The notes below the pieces were generated by a model, which was not told where the DNA came from, searched no databases, and saw only the letters and a program-made list of their open reading frames with translations. A stretch of 64,000 nucleotides of DNA from Bacteroidales bacterium 52_46 (GTDB lineage Bacteria; Bacteroidota; Bacteroidia; Bacteroidales; Muribaculaceae). Of this stretch, positions 34,426-43,021 are shown piece by piece. Positions within the stretch are counted from its first letter, which is position 1, and every line of letters begins with the position of its first letter. The position numbers were made by a program, and so were the translations under genes. Where the stretch lies: contig MNQK01000003.1 in NCBI GenBank assembly GCA_001915385.1, forward strand, positions 3,969 through 67,968, read 5' to 3'.

Positions 34426-35130
34426 ATGGCAAAAAAGAGATTTCACCGTCATTTTGAAGTAAAGGGCTACCCACTCTACCTAATACTTATAGCCTACCTC
34501 ATCGCGGGATACTTTTTCCCCGTAATAGGATTTCTCGCATTGATATGCATGATTGCTCCGGTGGCATTCGCCGTGCGCCGCGGCCGCTGGTGGTGCGGGA
34601 ATGCCTGTCCGCGCGGTAATTTCTACGACCGGCTGCTGTCGCGGTATTCTCCCCACAAGCCTATTCCGGCATTTGTGCGTAAGCGCGGATTCCGCATCTT
34701 CATGGTACTGTTCATCTTCACCATGTTCGGCATTCAGATGTATCGCGCATGGGGCGACTGGGATGCAATGGGACGCGTGTTCTGGACCATCATACTTGTC
34801 ACCACCGTCGTAGGCATAACGCTTTCATTCATATTCGCGCCGCGCACATGGTGCTCGTTCTGCCCTATGGGTACGCTGTCGTCGTGGGTGACGCCTCGTG
34901 AAGGCAAACTGCCGGAGAAGTACAAACGGATATTTGTCAGCTCGACATGCCAGATGAAGTGCAAGAGCTGTGCGCGCGTATGCCCCATGCAGCTTACGCC
35001 CTACGACAGCCGCGGACAGGAGTCGGGCTATCTCCACCCCGACTGTATAAAATGCGGCAAATGCGCCCTCGCATGCCCCATAAAAATCATGGTTCTCGAC
35101 AAGACGGCTTCAGTCGCCGGCAGCAGATGA
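34426..35130 (+). CDS. Membrane 4Fe-4S protein, NapH/CcoG-like
   Basis: A 234-aa inner-membrane electron-transfer protein. About four helices carry two CP motifs (WWCGNACPRG with Cys57/Cys61, and TWCSFCPMGT with Cys143/Cys146). A cytoplasmic dicluster ferredoxin follows with two 4Fe-4S sets: Cys175-179-182-186 and Cys207-210-213-217. The layout is that of NapH/NosR/CcoG relatives, which pass electrons from the quinone pool or handle copper. The partner is unknown. Divergent from oxyR with a strong own promoter. Confidence 0.85.
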   Translation: MAKKRFHRHFEVKGYPLYLILIAYLIAGYFFPVIGFLALICMIAPVAFAVRRGRWWCGNACPRGNFYDRLLSRYSPHKPIPAFVRKRGFRIFMVLFIFTMFGIQMYRAWGDWDAMGRVFWTIILVTTVVGITLSFIFAPRTWCSFCPMGTLSSWVTPREGKLPEKYKRIFVSSTCQMKCKSCARVCPMQLTPYDSRGQESGYLHPDCIKCGKCALACPIKIMVLDKTASVAGSR

Positions 35131-35379
35131 TTTTCTGAAATAGCTTTTTATCCTCGCCACACCGGCTTTGCCCAATATGAGCAAAGCCGTGTACTGCGCG
35201 GTCTTGGCAAGACCGAACAGTATTACCCATAATGTCCCTTTAACGGTGGCCGATACCGGCAGAAGCATCTGTGCGAACGACAGGATATAAAATAACACAC
35301 AAAATCCGGCGACAACCAGGCCGCTCCGAAACGACAGCGAAGCTACCCAACGTTTAAACCGATCCATTCTTACTCTCAT
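35110..35379 (-). CDS. Small membrane protein, unknown
   Basis: An 89-aa protein with two hydrophobic spans (SGLVVAGFCVLFYILSFAQML and LWVILFGLAKTAQYTALLILG) and basic ends. No family was recognised. Its 3' end overlaps the end of the convergent Fe-S gene by 21 bases, which is compatible with a real but compact gene. It follows a lipoprotein gene on the same strand by 10 bases, so they may form an operon. Confidence 0.5.
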   Translation of the reverse strand: MRVRMDRFKRWVASLSFRSGLVVAGFCVLFYILSFAQMLLPVSATVKGTLWVILFGLAKTAQYTALLILGKAGVARIKSYFRKSSAAGD

Positions 35380-35389
35380 ATCGACAATA

Positions 35390-36277
35390 TTATCGCCAAC
35401 TTACAGTATACCCAACCGCATCGAGGTCATTGACTTTCTGCCAGTAGCGAGTGATTAACGTACCGGCAGGGGTTTCAGTAAATTCGTAGGAATATTCGAC
35501 ATGCCGTTCTTCTCCGAAGACTCTGTCACAAAAACGATAGGCCATAACTTCGTTTTTCGGTTGCACCCCAAACAGTCCGCGACACTGAAGCGGACTGTAC
35601 ATAGGTGATATATGGGGCACTGCTACAGGCCGGACTGTCGTCATGGGGATGCCCGAATAATAATATTCCGTTATAAGATTCGGCTTTTTATTGCCGTTAT
35701 AATCCACATACCTGATAAGATTGCCGTTTTCCCATGTAAGAAGGTTTTCCCACCGCCATGGATGCTCATAATCCCAGTCTCCTCCCCACTTCGGTGACCA
35801 CTCAGTCCAAATCAATTTTACAAGAGCCCCCGACTCATCATATTCAAATTCATGACGGTATTTCTTGTACATTTCAAGATAATCATTCTTATATAGAGTG
35901 AAAAAACCGTCGACGCAACTTACATACCCATTGTCGCCAATAGTCATTACAGCATCGTATATCCGTGTTTCAGTATCTGAAAAAACGAGATATTTTTGAG
36001 TCAGGCAGGACTTTATTGTCCGGTCATCGGGATATTCATATTTACATGAATAATCGGCAAAGGTATAAAATGAATTTTCTACCGGTATGAATTCCCAGCT
36101 TGCCAGACGGCCGTTTTCATCATACACGTATTTTTCATCGCCATATTCCGATGATATCGATGAGACAAGGGGTGACGGATTGTTTTCCGGTCGCGTCACT
36201 AACTCGTCATCGGACGAACCGCATGCAAGCAGAAGAAATGATGAGAGAATGGCAAAGGCGGGTGCTATCGTTTTCAT
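35390..36277 (-). CDS. DUF4595-like lipoprotein
   Basis: About 295 aa from the ATG at 36277 (MKTIAPAFAILSSFLLLAC), a lipoprotein signal with the lipobox LLAC followed by GSSDDE. The acidic start after the cysteine is typical of surface-exposed Bacteroidota lipoproteins. The body contains YVYDENGRLASWEF- and HEFEYDESGALVKLIW-type units, which are RHS/YD-like repeats as in DUF4595 proteins. The function is unknown. It starts just downstream of nifJ on the same strand. Confidence 0.72.
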   Translation of the reverse strand: MKTIAPAFAILSSFLLLACGSSDDELVTRPENNPSPLVSSISSEYGDEKYVYDENGRLASWEFIPVENSFYTFADYSCKYEYPDDRTIKSCLTQKYLVFSDTETRIYDAVMTIGDNGYVSCVDGFFTLYKNDYLEMYKKYRHEFEYDESGALVKLIWTEWSPKWGGDWDYEHPWRWENLLTWENGNLIRYVDYNGNKKPNLITEYYYSGIPMTTVRPVAVPHISPMYSPLQCRGLFGVQPKNEVMAYRFCDRVFGEERHVEYSYEFTETPAGTLITRYWQKVNDLDAVGYTVSWR

Positions 36278-36362
36278 ACCGGTCAGCAGCGGGGGAAACG
36301 TGGTGCGGCGACGTTGCCGCATTACGTCCCCCCGTCTGATTACTGAACGGAAATGAAGCCGT

Positions 36363-39300
36363 TTAATTGTGTGCCGCCGGCGCGGTATTCTCCGATTGAG
36401 GCGAAATTGCTGACAGGGAGGTCATGAGGTCGTAGAGATAGTCGCAATGCTGCTGTAATTCGGGCTGGAGAATGGAAGCCTCCTTAGGGTCGGTCATCTT
36501 AAGGTCGGCATAACGGTCTTCACCGTTGATGAAGTCGATGAGATTGCCGTCGGGTTTTGTATAGTCCACCGTCAACGGGTTCTTGCCTTCTCGGGCAAGC
36601 GCCGGATTGAAGCGGTACAACGGCCAGTAGCCGCATTGCACGGCGAGCCGCTCCTCGACTATGGTATGGCTCATTCCGGCACGTATGCCATGCGCTATGC
36701 ACGGACAGTAGGCTATCACAATCGACGGACCGTCCCATGCCTCGGCCTCCACCATCGCGTCGATAACCTGCTGATAGTCGTACCCGAGACTTACCGAAGC
36801 CACATACACGTTGCCGTAGGCCATCATCATGCGGCCGAGATCCTTTTTAAAGTTGCGCTTGCCGTCGGCGGCATATTTCGCCATAGCGCTCAGCGGGGTA
36901 GCCTTCGACATCTGGCCGCCTGTGTTGGAATAGCACTCGGTATCCATTACGAGGATATTTATATTCATGTTCTGAGCCAGCACATGGTCGAGTCCGGCAA
37001 AACCTATGTCGTAGGCCCAGCCGTCGCCGCCTATAGCCCATACGGATTTCTTTCCGAGAAGGTCTTTATGGGGAATGATCCGGTCGAACAGCGGTGATGA
37101 GGGCGACTTCGATATGGCGTCAAGCAACTCCTGACCCAAAGTGTACGATTTGTCGGGGTCATCTTTGGCGACAAGCCACTGTGAGGCGGCATTTCTGACG
37201 GCGTCAGGCATATCGGATGAGGTGGTGAGGGCAGCCACGCTTTTTGCCAGACGTTCGCGGCGGTATTTTACAGCGACCGCAATACCGTAGCCATATTCGG
37301 CATTATCCTCGAAAAGCGAATTGCCCCACGCCGGGCCGAAACCGCGGCTGTTGACCGCATAAGGCATCGACGGGAAGTCAGCGCCCCAGATGGAGGAGCA
37401 TCCTGTGGCATTGGCAATAATCATACGTTCGCCGAAAAGCTGCGTGAGAAGTTTTACGTAAGGTGTCTCGCCGCACCCTGCACATGCTCCGGAGAACTGG
37501 AGCAGCGGTTCATGGAACTGCGAGCCGTTGATTATGTCACGCGGAATAAGATTATCCTTGACGGTAACGTTTTTCTGCAGATAGTCGAGATTGGCAATCT
37601 CGGCCGTGAGGTCCTGCTCAATCGGCACCATTGTAAGCGCCTTTCCGGGACAGATTACGGCACATGATTCACACCCCGTGCAATCCTCGGGGTACACCTG
37701 TATGCGGAACTGGTAATCATGCAGCACCGGAGCACCTTTCCCCTCCTTCGTTATTATTGCCGACGGAGCTTTGGCACGCTCCGCAGCATCGAGCAGATAG
37801 GGGCGGATTGACGCGTGGGCGCATACGAGGGAGCACTCGGTGCATTCGACACATTTGTCGACATCCCACTGCGGGATATAGCGCGCTATGCGGCGCTTCT
37901 CATAAGCTGTCGTGCCCGTAGGAGTGAACCCGTCGGGCGACATCAGCGACACGGGCAATTCGTTGCCCTTCCTGTGCAGACAAGGCTGAGCCACTTTTGC
38001 GACAAATTCCGGCAATTGGCCCGCAGTCGCCTCCGGTGCGTCGACGGCATCGGCCCAGCCGGCGGGCACGGCAACAGGTGTTATAGCCCCGACAGCCTGC
38101 GATATTGCGGCAAGATTGCTTTCGACGACAGCATTACCCTCATGACGGTAGACAGTAGATATGCGTTGCTTAAGGTCGGCGTAGGCGGTATCGAACGGTA
38201 TGACTGGCATCAGTTTGAAAAATACCGTCTCCATTATCGTGTTGATACGCTCGCCGAGGCCTACCGCATGAGCTATTGCCGCGGCATCGACATTATATAG
38301 CTTTATGCCGCGACGGGCAATGTCGCGCTTGAGCGATGCGGGAAATATTTCGGTCATCTTATCCACATTCCACGACGAAGCAAGCACCAATATGCCGCCG
38401 TCCTTCAGATTGCTGGTCAAATCGAACTTCCTGACGTAGGTATCCTTGTTGCAGGCCACATAGTCGGCCTTCTCGATGCAGTATTCGCTCTTGACAGGAG
38501 CTGTCGACACACGCAGCTGCGACACGGTATATCCGCCCGATTTCTTCGCCGAATACTGGAAATAAGCCTGTGCGTAATATCTGTCGGAGTCGCCGATAAT
38601 CGACGCTGCCTGCTTCGTAGCGCCGACCGTGCCGTCGGCTCCTATGCCGTAGAACTGCGCCTGTATCATTCCCGCGGGTGAAATGAATATCGGGTCAGCT
38701 GCCGGGAGCGACAGATGAGTGACATCGTCGTTTATTCCGACAGTGAATCCCGTGAACGGCTCGGGTGAGGAGAGGTGGTCGTAGACCGCTTTCACCATCG
38801 TAGGGTCGAATTCCCTGCTGCTCAACCCATAACGTCCGCCTATCACCTTTATCTGTCTCCCCGACCGCTGCACGGCACACGCCACGTCGACAAACAACGG
38901 CTCGCCGACGGCACCCGGCTCTTTCGTCCGGTCGAGCACGGCGATTCTCTTCACCGTCGGGGGTATGACGGAAAGAAACCGGTCGATGGCAAACGGCCGG
39001 TAAAGGCGGACCTTGACCGCGCCGACATTGTAGCCGCGCGCATTTAGATAACTGACCGTCTCCTCTACGACTTCGCAACTCGAGCCCATCGAGACGATTA
39101 TGTTTTCGGCATCGGGCGCACCGACGTAGTCGAAAAGATGTATCGGCCGTCCGGTCAGAGCTGCCACCCGCTCCATCTGGCGCTCCACCACTCCGGCAAA
39201 CGCATCGTAATATGGATTGCAGGCCTCGCGATTCTGGAAATAGACATCGGGATTCTGAGCCGTGCCGCGTATATCGGCATGTTCGGGGTTCATGGCTCGC

Positions 39301-39929
39301 TGACGGAATTTCAGAATTTTCTCACGGTCAATCAGCGAGAAAATCTGTTCGTATGGGAGCATGCTGATTGTCGACATCTCATTGGAGGTGCGGAAGCCGT
39401 CGAAGCAATGCAGCACGGGCACGCTGCCCTCGACAGCGGCGAGATGCGCCACAATGGCAAGGTCGTGGGTTTCCTGCACGGAGGCCGACATAAGCATGGC
39501 GAAGCCTGTGGAACGCGTAGCCATGATGTCGGAATGGTCGCCGAATATTGACAGTGCGTGCGTGGCAACCGAGCGGCACCCTATATGGAACACGGCCGGC
39601 AGCAGTTCGCCTGCAATCTTGAACATGTTGGGTATCATCAGCATCAATCCCTGCGATGAGGTGAACGTAGTGGCGAGCGTACCCCCCGACAGCGCGCCGT
39701 GCGTGGCACCCGCGGCTCCGAGTTCCGATTCCATTTCGCGCACTTCCATCGGCATCCCCTCGAAATTGGTAATGCCTTCGAGAGCCCATTTCTGGGCTAT
39801 GGTACCCATCTCGGCAATAGGTGTTATGGGATACACCGTAGCCATCTCGCTCATGGCGTATGCCACGTAAGCGGCAGCAGTGCCACCGTCGACAATCTTT
39901 TTTTTCTGACTATCCATATTCTCTGTCAA
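36363..39929 (-). CDS. nifJ: Pyruvate:ferredoxin (flavodoxin) oxidoreductase
   Basis: A single-chain PFOR of 1188 aa that oxidises pyruvate to acetyl-CoA and CO2 and reduces ferredoxin. Domains in order: TPP pyrimidine domain (AAAYVAYAMSEMATVYPITPIAEMG), transketolase-C type, gamma domain, EKR, two 4Fe-4S clusters (CVECTECSLVCAHASIRP and CTGCESCAVICPGKALTM), the proximal-cluster CAGCGETPYVKLL and the TPP pyrophosphate site (GGDGWAYDIGFAGLDHVL, DTECYSNTGGQ). All motifs are intact. It lies behind the oxalate genes on the same strand, but a hairpin at 39949-39987 may separate the transcripts. Confidence 0.96.
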   Translation of the reverse strand: MTENMDSQKKKIVDGGTAAAYVAYAMSEMATVYPITPIAEMGTIAQKWALEGITNFEGMPMEVREMESELGAAGATHGALSGGTLATTFTSSQGLMLMIPNMFKIAGELLPAVFHIGCRSVATHALSIFGDHSDIMATRSTGFAMLMSASVQETHDLAIVAHLAAVEGSVPVLHCFDGFRTSNEMSTISMLPYEQIFSLIDREKILKFRQRAMNPEHADIRGTAQNPDVYFQNREACNPYYDAFAGVVERQMERVAALTGRPIHLFDYVGAPDAENIIVSMGSSCEVVEETVSYLNARGYNVGAVKVRLYRPFAIDRFLSVIPPTVKRIAVLDRTKEPGAVGEPLFVDVACAVQRSGRQIKVIGGRYGLSSREFDPTMVKAVYDHLSSPEPFTGFTVGINDDVTHLSLPAADPIFISPAGMIQAQFYGIGADGTVGATKQAASIIGDSDRYYAQAYFQYSAKKSGGYTVSQLRVSTAPVKSEYCIEKADYVACNKDTYVRKFDLTSNLKDGGILVLASSWNVDKMTEIFPASLKRDIARRGIKLYNVDAAAIAHAVGLGERINTIMETVFFKLMPVIPFDTAYADLKQRISTVYRHEGNAVVESNLAAISQAVGAITPVAVPAGWADAVDAPEATAGQLPEFVAKVAQPCLHRKGNELPVSLMSPDGFTPTGTTAYEKRRIARYIPQWDVDKCVECTECSLVCAHASIRPYLLDAAERAKAPSAIITKEGKGAPVLHDYQFRIQVYPEDCTGCESCAVICPGKALTMVPIEQDLTAEIANLDYLQKNVTVKDNLIPRDIINGSQFHEPLLQFSGACAGCGETPYVKLLTQLFGERMIIANATGCSSIWGADFPSMPYAVNSRGFGPAWGNSLFEDNAEYGYGIAVAVKYRRERLAKSVAALTTSSDMPDAVRNAASQWLVAKDDPDKSYTLGQELLDAISKSPSSPLFDRIIPHKDLLGKKSVWAIGGDGWAYDIGFAGLDHVLAQNMNINILVMDTECYSNTGGQMSKATPLSAMAKYAADGKRNFKKDLGRMMMAYGNVYVASVSLGYDYQQVIDAMVEAEAWDGPSIVIAYCPCIAHGIRAGMSHTIVEERLAVQCGYWPLYRFNPALAREGKNPLTVDYTKPDGNLIDFINGEDRYADLKMTDPKEASILQPELQQHCDYLYDLMTSLSAISPQSENTAPAAHN

Positions 39930-39948
39930 TCATCTGAATAAATACAAG

Positions 39949-39987
39949 AGGGCGTGGCGGAGTGCCTCAACACCCGCTCACGCCCTC
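39949..39987 (-). terminator. Hairpin between transporter and nifJ
   Basis: Stem GAGGGCGTG (39949-39957) pairs with 39979-39987. Read on the minus strand it is followed by TTGTATTTATT, so it can be an intrinsic terminator of the frc-oxc-transporter transcript or an attenuator before nifJ. Confidence 0.6.
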
Positions 39988-40022
39988 CGGAATGCTGTGT
40001 CAAACAAATTATAACGTTCCGC

Positions 40023-40991
40023 TTACAGGAATGCCTTGCAGCATGCATCGGTAATCCACAGCCACAACGGGCAAAATCCCATGAAGAGAATTACCGACAG
40101 GGTAAGAGAGGTGGTACCCGTGGCGACGTATGTGTCGTACTCGTCGGCGATGATGATACCTGAGAATGCCGGCGGAAGAGCTGCAGCGACGACAAGCATC
40201 TTGAGGTTTTCAGGCTCCATCTTGAAGATAAGACCGGCTACAAGTATCATGGCCGGCATCATGACGAGCTTAAGGATAGAACCGAGTATTGCCTGCCAGT
40301 TGATTTTGATGACAACGGCGGAAAGGGTTATACCGGCCGAGAACACTGCCAGTGATGCGTTGGCGCCTTTGATAAGGTCAAACGACGGAGCAAGCCATTT
40401 GGGGAACGGAATGCCTACCACAACCCAGATGACGGCGAGGATAGGCGCCCAGGCCACCGGCTGCTCCAACGCGTGTATGACAGGTTTCCAAGGGCTCTCC
40501 TTCTTGCCGGCCGCCTTAGCGTTGCCGGCATTAAGAAGTGCCAGCCCCACCGGGATACCGACAGCGTTGACCACGATACCTACGATGGCGACCACGAGGG
40601 CCACGTATGCGTTTGTGCCGAATATAGGCTCAAGTACCGCAAACCCGAGGAAGCCGATAGTAGGCGAACCGCTGATCAATGCCGACACTGCCGCATCGGC
40701 CTGTGTGTTCTTCTTGAAGCAGTAACGGAACACGAAATACACTATCATGAAGCAGAGCATCAGCACTACGAGAGATATGATGGAGAGCTTCAGGTCCTCG
40801 GCCAGCATCTTTCGGTTGGCCTGTGCGATGGAGACAAACAATGCTGCAGGCAATGCGTAGTCAAGCACTACCTTGTTGAATTTCTTGGCGTCCTGACCGT
40901 TGAAAATGCCTTTCTTGCCCGAGAGATATCCGGCTAACATCACTACGATGATAGGGACAATCGCATACAAAATTATGTGGGAAAGGTCCAT
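40023..40991 (-). CDS. AEC-family transporter, probable oxalate/formate carrier
   Basis: A 322-aa auxin-efflux-carrier family protein with ten membrane helices in two halves (start IILYAIVPIIVVMLAGYLSGKKGIF; second half ILAVIWVVVGIPFP). The conserved end PPAFSGIIIADEYDTYVATGTTSLTLSVIL contains the family's mobile-helix motif. E. coli YfdV, next to the oxalyl-CoA genes yfdU/yfdW, is an AEC protein too. Here it follows frc and oxc on the same strand, so oxalate import or oxalate:formate exchange is the likely task. Confidence 0.82.
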   Translation of the reverse strand: MDLSHIILYAIVPIIVVMLAGYLSGKKGIFNGQDAKKFNKVVLDYALPAALFVSIAQANRKMLAEDLKLSIISLVVLMLCFMIVYFVFRYCFKKNTQADAAVSALISGSPTIGFLGFAVLEPIFGTNAYVALVVAIVGIVVNAVGIPVGLALLNAGNAKAAGKKESPWKPVIHALEQPVAWAPILAVIWVVVGIPFPKWLAPSFDLIKGANASLAVFSAGITLSAVVIKINWQAILGSILKLVMMPAMILVAGLIFKMEPENLKMLVVAAALPPAFSGIIIADEYDTYVATGTTSLTLSVILFMGFCPLWLWITDACCKAFL

Positions 40992-41127
40992 AATAAATAG
41001 ATTTAGAAGCGTGAGATTTTGTCAGATTTCAGTAATTCGTGGGAAAGTCAGCATTTTCGTTTGTCCCCCATAAATTGTCAAAACAACAAATTCACTGTTA
41101 ATAAATATCGTTGATTATGATTACTTA

Positions 41128-42873
41128 TCATACTGTCACCTGCTGCAGGGGGGCCGGATTGAGGTAGCCGATATGGCCGCTCTCCTTGCCGGAGTTGTAG
41201 GCGAGCTGGACGTCGATAAGGCACGGCTTCTTCGACGCAATGGCTGCTGTCAGCGCGGCGGAAAGCTCATCCGGAGTGGTGACATAATAGTTGTCGGCTC
41301 CGAAAGCCTCGGCGAGTTTATCGTAGCGGGCATGAATGTCGAGAGTGGTAGGAGCAGGATCGCTGCCGCCGCTCATGTTGACACCCGCGCCGTTGTAGAT
41401 ACCGCCGTTGTTGAAGATGACGACAGTGACGGGGAGATTGAACCGGACGATGGTGCTGAAATCCATGCCGGAGAAGCCGAACGCGCTGTCGCCTTCTATG
41501 GCCACTACGCTCTTGCCTGTGGCTACGGCGGCACCTATTGCCGACCCCATGCCCATGCCCATGATTGCCCATGTCGCACAGTCTACGCGGTGACGGGGCA
41601 GACTCATGTCTATGGCATCGCGTGTGTCGTCGAGCGTATTTGCTCCTTCGTTGATGAGTATTACGTCGGGGTTGCTCTCGATAATCGGCTTGATAGCGCT
41701 CAGTGCCGACCAGTGGGTCATAGGCATAATCTTGGCATTTTCGGCCAGACGAGCCGCGAATTTCGCGTTTTTGCCCTTTGTCTCAGCCTGAAGCGAGCTG
41801 ACCCATGCCGGGTCGGCTGACATCGTTTTGCCTTCAAGTCCGGCCAGAATGGCATCGAGCGAGAGGCTCATGTCGCCTACTACAGGCACCGCTATCGGGA
41901 CATTGACATCTATCTCCTGAGGCTCGACATCGAGCTGGACGAATTTGATAGCGGGATTCCACTTTCCTTTTCCGAACGAGAGCATCCAGTTAAGACGCGC
42001 GCCTATTACCACCACGACATCGGCCTGCTCCATAATTGTGGAACGGCATGAAATCGCGCTGAGCGGCCCGTTGTCAGGCATAAGCCCTTTGGCCATCGAC
42101 ATGGGTAGGTAGGGAATATTGTATTTCTCGACAAGAGTCTTGATTTTATCATCGACCTGCGCGTAGGCGGCTCCTTTGCCAAGAAGTATGGCGGGATGTC
42201 TGGCTGAGAGGATTGTATTGACGGCAAGGTCGACCGATGCCTGATTAGGAGCTACGGGCGAATATACGTCGACAGGCTTATAGAACAGTTTCTCGGCGTC
42301 CTCGCGGTTCATAATCTGGCCGAGAGCGGGTGTCGCCATGTCGATATATACTCCGCCGGGACGTCCGCTCACGGCTGCACGGTAAGCTCTTGCGACTGCC
42401 GAAGGTATATCCTCGGCCTTGCTGCAGCGGAAAGCTGCCTTGACGAGCGGACGGGCAGTGTTGAGCTGGTCGAGTTCTTCGTAAGTACCCATCTTCATGT
42501 CGACCATCGTCGGGTCAGTCGCCCCCGAAATCTGTATCATCGGGTAGCAGTTGACAGTAGCGTTTGCCGTGGCGGTCAGACCGTTCATGAATCCTAATGA
42601 CGATACGGTAAGGAGCACTCCGGGCTTTTTGGTGAGGTAGCCGTGGGTGGCGGCAGCCATACCAGCCTGCTGCTCAAAACGGAAAGATACGAACTTGATG
42701 CCCTGTTCCTGGCAGATATATGCGGCTTCGGTAACGGGAATTCCGACCAGACCGTACATCGTGTCGAGACCGACCTCACGGAGGGCGCGGGCAAGAATAT
42801 ACATGCCTGTCACCTGTTCCGGATAATGGGGAGCCGTCTGGGGCGTCGCAGCCCCTGGTGTTGTAGTTGACAT
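41128..42873 (-). CDS. oxc: Oxalyl-CoA decarboxylase
   Basis: A 581-aa thiamine-diphosphate enzyme that splits oxalyl-CoA into formyl-CoA and CO2. N-terminal domain: MYILARALREVGLDTMYGLVGIPVTEAA with the Glu-type activation region and the FVSFRFEQQAGMAAATHGYLT motif. C-terminal TPP site: IEGDSAFGFSGMDFSTIVRFNLPVTVVIFNNGG. The IGARLNWMLSFGKGKW motif in the central domain is characteristic of Oxc and separates it from acetolactate synthase. The gene lies 148 bases after frc. Confidence 0.94.
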   Translation of the reverse strand: MSTTTPGAATPQTAPHYPEQVTGMYILARALREVGLDTMYGLVGIPVTEAAYICQEQGIKFVSFRFEQQAGMAAATHGYLTKKPGVLLTVSSLGFMNGLTATANATVNCYPMIQISGATDPTMVDMKMGTYEELDQLNTARPLVKAAFRCSKAEDIPSAVARAYRAAVSGRPGGVYIDMATPALGQIMNREDAEKLFYKPVDVYSPVAPNQASVDLAVNTILSARHPAILLGKGAAYAQVDDKIKTLVEKYNIPYLPMSMAKGLMPDNGPLSAISCRSTIMEQADVVVVIGARLNWMLSFGKGKWNPAIKFVQLDVEPQEIDVNVPIAVPVVGDMSLSLDAILAGLEGKTMSADPAWVSSLQAETKGKNAKFAARLAENAKIMPMTHWSALSAIKPIIESNPDVILINEGANTLDDTRDAIDMSLPRHRVDCATWAIMGMGMGSAIGAAVATGKSVVAIEGDSAFGFSGMDFSTIVRFNLPVTVVIFNNGGIYNGAGVNMSGGSDPAPTTLDIHARYDKLAEAFGADNYYVTTPDELSAALTAAIASKKPCLIDVQLAYNSGKESGHIGYLNPAPLQQVTV

Positions 42874-42954
42874 AAGTAAAATATTTTATACCGTGACACC
42901 GGAAGGTCTGTCCTCCCCTGCTGTCACAGCGGTAAATGTATCCGTTTGTCTGGA

Positions 42955-42985
42955 AAGCCTGTCGCCGGCAATCGGCGGCAGGCTT
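42955..42985 (-). other. 13-bp hairpin between frc and oxc
   Basis: AAGCCTGTCGCCG (42955-42967) pairs with 42973-42985 (one G-U pair) over a 5-nt loop, 37 bases after the frc stop on the minus strand. No U-run follows, so processing or mRNA stability is more likely than termination. Confidence 0.5.
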
Positions 42986-43021
42986 GATGTATATGCAGGT
43001 GCAAACGCGTTGCAGAAATGC

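Noticed and set aside
36363..39929. PFOR gene as an oxalate oxidoreductase
   Set aside because: Oxalate oxidoreductase is a multi-subunit enzyme; this is a normal single-chain pyruvate enzyme with all NifJ domains, so its place near frc/oxc is not taken as proof of oxalate use.
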